Shown here: in pieces, positions 59,825-64,000 of the stretch
Layout: the number at the start of each line of letters is the position of its first letter
Numbering within the stretch: the first letter of the stretch is position 1
Assembly: GCA_036557365.1 (NCBI GenBank)
Contig: DATBHR010000077.1
Coordinates: 310,001-374,000, forward strand
From: DATKHR01 sp036557365
Lineage (GTDB): Bacteria > Acidobacteriota > Vicinamibacteria > Vicinamibacterales > CAVVIG01
DNA: 64,000 bases
Reading direction: 5' to 3'
Translations under genes and position numbers: made by a program
The notes under the pieces: model-generated
Told to the model about the DNA's origin: nothing
The model's database searches: none
Seen by the model: only the letters and a program-made list of their open reading frames with translations

Positions 59825-60804
59825 CCCGACCTCGCTGTTTCGCTCGGCAGACCTCGATCGATCGCCTGCACGCCGGACGCCGTCACCTGCTCGACGAAAA
59901 AATCCTCGAGGGTCTCGCGCAGCGGATTGAGCGACACGAGCTGCGCGCCTGCCGCCGCGACCTTGCCGAGCTCGACGTCGAGGGACGAGTCGAGCGGCAG
60001 GTCGATCGAGTACCGTCCTTCGCCGATCTGCACGACGCGCCGCGCGCGCCTGCCAAGATCGACCACCAGCGCGTCCGGTGCGCTCGCGACGATCAGCTCC
60101 CATCCCTTGGCGCGGAACGCGAGCATCTCGCTCAGTCGTCCGCTGGCGACGAGCCGGCCCTTGGCGAGAATCGCAACGCGGCTGCACAGCGCCTCCGCAT
60201 CGCTGAGGACGTGCGAGCTGAAAAAGACCGTGCATCCGCGATCGCGAAGCTCGAGGATGAGCGAACGGACCTCGCGTCGCCCCAGCGGATCCAGACCCGA
60301 CATCGGCTCGTCGAAGATGACGAGCTCGGGGTCGTTGACGAGCGCCTGCGCGATGCCGACGCGCTGCAGCATCCCCTTCGAGAACTTTCGGAGCTGAAGC
60401 CGGCGTTCGGCGCCAATGCCGACCTGGTCGAGCAGCCGTGACGCGCGGGCTCTTTTGTCGGCGCCGCTGTACCCGAACAGTCCCGCGAAATACGTGAGGA
60501 GCTCTTCGGCGGTCAGGTAGTCGTAGAAGTACGGATTCTCCGGAAGGTAGCCGATGCGCCGCTTCGCTTCGAGATCACCGAGCGGGCGCCCGAGCAGCTG
60601 CGCGCGGCCGCTCGTCGGAAATACGAGCTGCATGAGCAGCTTCAGCGTTGTGGTTTTGCCGGCGCCGTTCGGTCCGAGAAATCCGAAGACCTCGCCCGCG
60701 GCGACGTCGATCGTCAGCCGATCGAGCGCGCGGTAGGGGCGCTTCCGCCAGAATCCGACCGCGTAGTCCTTGGTGAGCTCGTTGGTTTCGAGCGCAAGCG
60801 TCAC
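59821..60804 (-). CDS. ABC transporter ATP-binding protein
   Basis: 327 residues from GTG 60804, one base after the VKOR-DsbA stop. Walker A is FLGPNGAGKTTTLK, the Q-loop follows at RRIGYLPENPYFYDYLTAEELL, the signature is FSKGMLQRVGIAQAL (variant of LSGGQ), Walker B is LVIFDEPMSGLD and the H-loop is FSSHVLSDAEAL. The C-terminal 90 residues are an extra domain common in NosF/CcmA-type exporters. Encoded directly with its permease. Confidence 0.95.
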   Translation of the reverse strand: MTLALETNELTKDYAVGFWRKRPYRALDRLTIDVAAGEVFGFLGPNGAGKTTTLKLLMQLVFPTSGRAQLLGRPLGDLEAKRRIGYLPENPYFYDYLTAEELLTYFAGLFGYSGADKRARASRLLDQVGIGAERRLQLRKFSKGMLQRVGIAQALVNDPELVIFDEPMSGLDPLGRREVRSLILELRDRGCTVFFSSHVLSDAEALCSRVAILAKGRLVASGRLSEMLAFRAKGWELIVASAPDALVVDLGRRARRVVQIGEGRYSIDLPLDSSLDVELGKVAAAGAQLVSLNPLRETLEDFFVEQVTASGVQAIDRGLPSETARSG

Positions 60805-60805
60805 G

Positions 60806-61996
60806 TCAGTTCTTGGCGTGCGTCAGCTCGTACTCGATCGCCTTGTCGAAATACTGCGGCGGCAGCGCGCCTTCGATTTTCACGCCGTTGATGAAGAAGG
60901 TCGGCGTGGACCTGACCCCGAGCTGCCGCCCCAGGTTGACGTCGCCCTTGATCAGCGCCATGGCGCCCGCGTACTTCGAGTCGAAGTCGGTGACCTGCGC
61001 CACGTCCTTTGCGGCCTGACGCACACTCGGCGGCGTCATCTCAGACTGGTGCGTGTACAGCCAGTCCTCGAGCGCGACGACGCGGTTCTTCGGCGCGAGG
61101 CGCACGGCGACCGCCGCCTCGCACGCCGCCGGGTGCATCGTCTGCGGCAGTGTGTCGTTGCAGTCGCGATTGAGCGGATAGTCCTTCAGGACGACTTTCA
61201 CCGCGCCCGGACGCTCGGCATCGTATTTCGCCAGGACGGGCTTGTACTGAAGGTACGACTGACCGCACGCGGGGCACTGAAAGTCGTTGAACTTGACGAT
61301 CACGACCTTCGCGCCGTCCGACGAGACGATGATCGGCACGCGCGGCTGCGACGAGTACCAGCGTTCGAACTCCGAGCGCTGATCCTGCGTCGGTTCGGGC
61401 GCAATCACCTCACCGGATGCGGAGGTCGTCTCGCGCGGGAAGAACGCGACGGTCGTCGCGGCGCCGGCGAAAAACAGAACGAGGAGCGCGATGGCAAGCG
61501 GACTGGCGGCGAGCACGCGAAGGTCGCGGGCGGCGCGCCGTGGCAAAGTGGTCATGGGAATCGAAGTGGCCGCCCCGGACACGAGAAACAGGCCGATCAC
61601 GGCGGCATACGTGGTCAGGCACAACAGGCACACAGCCTTGATGATGAAAAAGGACGCGTAGCCGAGATACAGAATGACGGACAAGGCGAGCGTCGACAGC
61701 ACGAAGAGGTAGCCGGGAATGCTTTCGCGCACGCTTTCGCGCGCCGTCAACCCGCCGAGGCTGAGCAGTCCTGCGACCGCGAAGAAAATGCCCCCGAAGA
61801 TCGCCACCGGCACGCCTCGGACCGTGCTGAAGCGGCTGGCGTAGACCTGCGTGCAGCTGACCGTTGCAGAGACGTCGCAAAAGCTGCGGTAGGTCGGATC
61901 CTGCAGCAGGTGGTAGTGCGTCGACGCCGCCGACATCGAGGCGGCCAGGCCGACGACGGCGCAGGCGAGTGCGAACCCGGCGGCACGTCTGGACAT
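60806..61996 (-). CDS. VKOR-DsbA fusion, disulfide-bond-forming oxidoreductase
   Basis: 396 residues from ATG 61996. The N-terminal four-helix VKOR domain (about 1-150) has the loop cysteines FCDVSATVSCTQVY and the active CxxC in VCLLCLTTY, which pass electrons to quinone. After another membrane helix (about 165-185) comes a thioredoxin-fold DsbA-like domain (about 225-390) with FQCPACGQSY and the cis-Pro STPTFFING. It oxidises cysteines of exported proteins and is reoxidised internally. First gene of the pilus-ABC cluster. Confidence 0.95.
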   Translation of the reverse strand: MSRRAAGFALACAVVGLAASMSAASTHYHLLQDPTYRSFCDVSATVSCTQVYASRFSTVRGVPVAIFGGIFFAVAGLLSLGGLTARESVRESIPGYLFVLSTLALSVILYLGYASFFIIKAVCLLCLTTYAAVIGLFLVSGAATSIPMTTLPRRAARDLRVLAASPLAIALLVLFFAGAATTVAFFPRETTSASGEVIAPEPTQDQRSEFERWYSSQPRVPIIVSSDGAKVVIVKFNDFQCPACGQSYLQYKPVLAKYDAERPGAVKVVLKDYPLNRDCNDTLPQTMHPAACEAAVAVRLAPKNRVVALEDWLYTHQSEMTPPSVRQAAKDVAQVTDFDSKYAGAMALIKGDVNLGRQLGVRSTPTFFINGVKIEGALPPQYFDKAIEYELTHAKN

Positions 61997-62004
61997 GAAC
62001 TGTA

Positions 62005-62048
62005 CGGTTGTAACCGAGGTGGGCGGAGCCGTCAAGCGTGGATAGACT
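62005..62048. promoter_or_regulatory. divergent intergenic with inverted repeat and -10 box
   Basis: CGGTT-GT-AACCG (62005-62016) lies 9 bp upstream of the VKOR-DsbA ATG. TAGACT (62043-62048) resembles a -10 box for the plus-strand membrane gene, giving a leader of about 30 nt. Confidence 0.35.
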
Positions 62049-62083
62049 GATGCCACCGGGATCCGCGGCCGAAACAGAAGACG

Positions 62084-64000
62084 TTGTCCCCTTTGCAAAC
62101 CGTAACGGCCCCGCGCAAGGGCGTCCCACACTGGGTCTGGCCGGCAGCCGCCGTGTCCGTCGCGTGCCTGCCATTCCTGCGCGGACTGAGCCTCGAGAGC
62201 GTGTTCTTCGTTCGCGATCTGGGCGTCTTTTTCTGGCCGAGGCACCTTTGGATCAGGCGGACGCTGCTTTCCGGACATTGGCCCTTGTGGGACCCGTACG
62301 CGGCGGCCGGTCAACCCGTTTCCGGCGACGCGCTCAACCAGCTGTTCCTTCCGCCGGTCGTGCTCCTGCGAACGCTGCTGCCGGCGGTGCCCGGCTTCAA
62401 CCTGATCGTCGCGCTTCCGTTTCCGCTCGCCGCGTTCGGCGCGTGGCTGTTCCTGCGCGGGCGTTTTTCTGCGGCCGCTTCGACGTTTGGTGCGATCGCG
62501 TTCGTGGCGAGCGGCGCAGTCGCGTCGACCGCCAACTTCCCGAACCTGTCGTGGTCGGTGGCCTGGATTCCCTGGCTGCTGTGGTCAATCGATCGCGATC
62601 GGCAGCAGCCGTCCCTTCGCACTGCGGCGCTGACCGCAATCATCATCGCGCTGCAATGGCTGTCGGGCGAGCCCGTGACGATGGTCGGGACGCTCGGACT
62701 GGCGGTGGCCTACGCCGCGACGGCCGACGAGTGGAGGCGAACGGTTCCTCGAACCATCGGCGCAATTGCAGTCGGGACGATCGCCGCCGCCGCCCAGCTC
62801 GGACCGATGATGCAGGCGGCGCGCCTGTCGCCGCGCGGCCTCATGCCGGCCGATAACTTCTGGTCGCTGCATCCGCTCTGGCTCGTGGAGGCGCTGTTGC
62901 CCCACGTGTTCGGCAACTTCCTCGACTCCGTACCGCAGCGGATGCCGTGGATCGATCCGTTGAACAGCAGCCGGGATCCGTTCTTCTACTCGCTTTACAT
63001 GGGACCGGCGGTGCTGCTCCTCAGCGCCATCGGCGCCTTCGTCGGAACGCGTCGGTGGCGCGTGTTCTGGCTGACCGTGGCGGGAATCAGTGTCGTGCTC
63101 GCGTTCGGCGACTACACACCTATCTATCCGTGGCTGCAGCAGGTCGTCCCCGGGGTTCGCACCTTCCGCTTCCCCGCCAAATTCTTCCTGTTCACCGCGC
63201 TCGCGCTCTCGATGCTTGCGGCAAGCGCGGCCGAACTGCTCGTGGAAACGGGCGGCCGGACGCTGCGGAGTCACGCGTCCGCGTCGAAAGCGGCGATCGC
63301 GTTCACGGCAGCGACCGGAATCGGCCTGATCATCCTGCTGTCGCTGGTCCGCGTCGTGCCATTCACCGGCGCGCGGATGTTCTTCACGATCGGCGCCAAG
63401 GTCGGCCTCGCAGATCCCGTGGACGGCGCAGCGTTCCTGTTTCGTACCGTTCCTCCGGTCACGATTCGCGTGCTGCTGGTGCTTCTTGCGGCGGCCGGCC
63501 TCACGTATCTCGGCTGGACAGATCGTCGTGAAGCGCGCCTCGCGCGGATGCTGCTCCTTGCGCTCGCGGCATGCGACCTCGTCGCCGCCAACGCGAACCT
63601 GAATCCGGTGTTCGCCACGACCGAACTCGGTCCGCCGGCCTGGACGGAAGCGTTGCGCGCCCATCCTGCCGATCGCTTCTACTTCGGCGGCAAGTTCCGC
63701 GGCACGATGGTGCTCGAGGACAGAGATGTTCCGCGTCGTGAATGGCAACCGCCGAGCGGCCTCGATCCGACGGAAAGTCGCGCCTGGATGTCGTCAACGC
63801 TGGTGATGACACCGGCGGCGTGGTCGTCGCGCGAACTCCTGTCGTACGACCTGCCGCTGCTCTGGCCGGTCGAGCACGCCAACGCCGTGTATTTGTTTCG
63901 GCTGGCGGACCGCGACAGTCGTCAGCGATTTCTGGATCGAGGCGCGGTGCGCTACTGCGTACTCGGCGCTCCGCCGATCCAAGGCATGCGACCCGTGGGG
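62084..64000 (+). CDS. YfhO-like polytopic membrane protein (3' end off window)
   Basis: At least 639 residues; the frame is open from TGA 62048-62050 to the right edge and contains only TTG starts (62084 or 62093) before the conserved part. Membrane helices recur from about 15 to 530. Motifs GHWPLWDPYAAAGQPVSGDALNQLFLPP and VVPGVRTFRFPAKFFLF match YfhO-type proteins, which are suspected glycosyl-transfer or lipid-linked-sugar proteins. A second membrane protein of similar design is encoded at 33446-35392. The right end lacks the stop. Confidence 0.85.
   Translation, partial: MSPLQTVTAPRKGVPHWVWPAAAVSVACLPFLRGLSLESVFFVRDLGVFFWPRHLWIRRTLLSGHWPLWDPYAAAGQPVSGDALNQLFLPPVVLLRTLLPAVPGFNLIVALPFPLAAFGAWLFLRGRFSAAASTFGAIAFVASGAVASTANFPNLSWSVAWIPWLLWSIDRDRQQPSLRTAALTAIIIALQWLSGEPVTMVGTLGLAVAYAATADEWRRTVPRTIGAIAVGTIAAAAQLGPMMQAARLSPRGLMPADNFWSLHPLWLVEALLPHVFGNFLDSVPQRMPWIDPLNSSRDPFFYSLYMGPAVLLLSAIGAFVGTRRWRVFWLTVAGISVVLAFGDYTPIYPWLQQVVPGVRTFRFPAKFFLFTALALSMLAASAAELLVETGGRTLRSHASASKAAIAFTAATGIGLIILLSLVRVVPFTGARMFFTIGAKVGLADPVDGAAFLFRTVPPVTIRVLLVLLAAAGLTYLGWTDRREARLARMLLLALAACDLVAANANLNPVFATTELGPPAWTEALRAHPADRFYFGGKFRGTMVLEDRDVPRREWQPPSGLDPTESRAWMSSTLVMTPAAWSSRELLSYDLPLLWPVEHANAVYLFRLADRDSRQRFLDRGAVRYCVLGAPPIQGMRPVG

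Noticed and set aside
62038..62856. 272-codon frame on plus starting at GTG 62038
   Set aside because: Overlaps the YfhO-like gene in another frame; Arg-rich and without membrane segments, while the other frame gives a clear membrane protein.

Overview
The window is GC-rich (roughly 65 % by eye), densely coded bacterial chromosome. It contains no rRNA, tRNA, CRISPR array or insertion sequence that I can recognise. A VWFA-domain protein of the type common in Acidobacteriota, the housekeeping gene set, TTG/GTG starts and secreted proteases all suggest an Acidobacteriota genome, possibly class Vicinamibacteria. This placement is inference; there is no marker rRNA to confirm it.

Layout. 1-4154 (minus): a truncated LtaS-like sulfatase-family membrane protein and a beta-propeller/phosphoesterase. 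4246-9761 (plus): a P1 aminopeptidase, a PLP dehydratase, glycogen phosphorylase, a zinc-ribbon orphan and a small exported protein. 9776-12394 (minus): a PrcB-like protein and a VWFA-domain protein. 12441-20734 (plus): an M24 peptidase, HtrA, a MidA-type methyltransferase, a membrane protein, a MurU/AmgK-like sugar-nucleotide pair, a TIM-barrel protein and a GrpB protein. asnS (minus) lies between these and rimO. 23738-33418 is the classical rimP-nusA-infB-rbfA-nrnA-truB-rpsO-pnp translation/RNA operon, with a terminator-like hairpin in its leader. 33446-50814 holds a polytopic membrane protein, an M48 peptidase, a DUF4097-like lipoprotein, smc, ctpA, tatAC, an OmpA protein, a HEAT protein, proS and nadB; aroB is divergent to nadB. 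51981-61996 (minus) is a tight cluster of eleven genes: VKOR-DsbA fusion, ABC ATPase and permease, TPR protein, prepilin peptidase, PilS-like kinase, three minor pilins, a coiled-coil protein and a PilR-like sigma-54 regulator. A YfhO-like membrane protein runs off the right end.

The most unusual signal is a set of short-period tandem arrays (7, 8, 9 and 21 bp units). They sit in intergenic spaces and also as in-frame inserts in conserved genes (midA-like, rimO, probably smc). Other points worth attention: two genes whose conserved N-termini leave only a non-canonical start codon (ATT at 15288, ATC at 17438); a recurrent -10 box placed 6-7 nt before the start codon, suggesting leaderless mRNAs; and the co-location of a disulfide-forming VKOR-DsbA fusion with a minor pilin that has exactly two cysteines. 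I do not see a clearly novel defence or mobile system.
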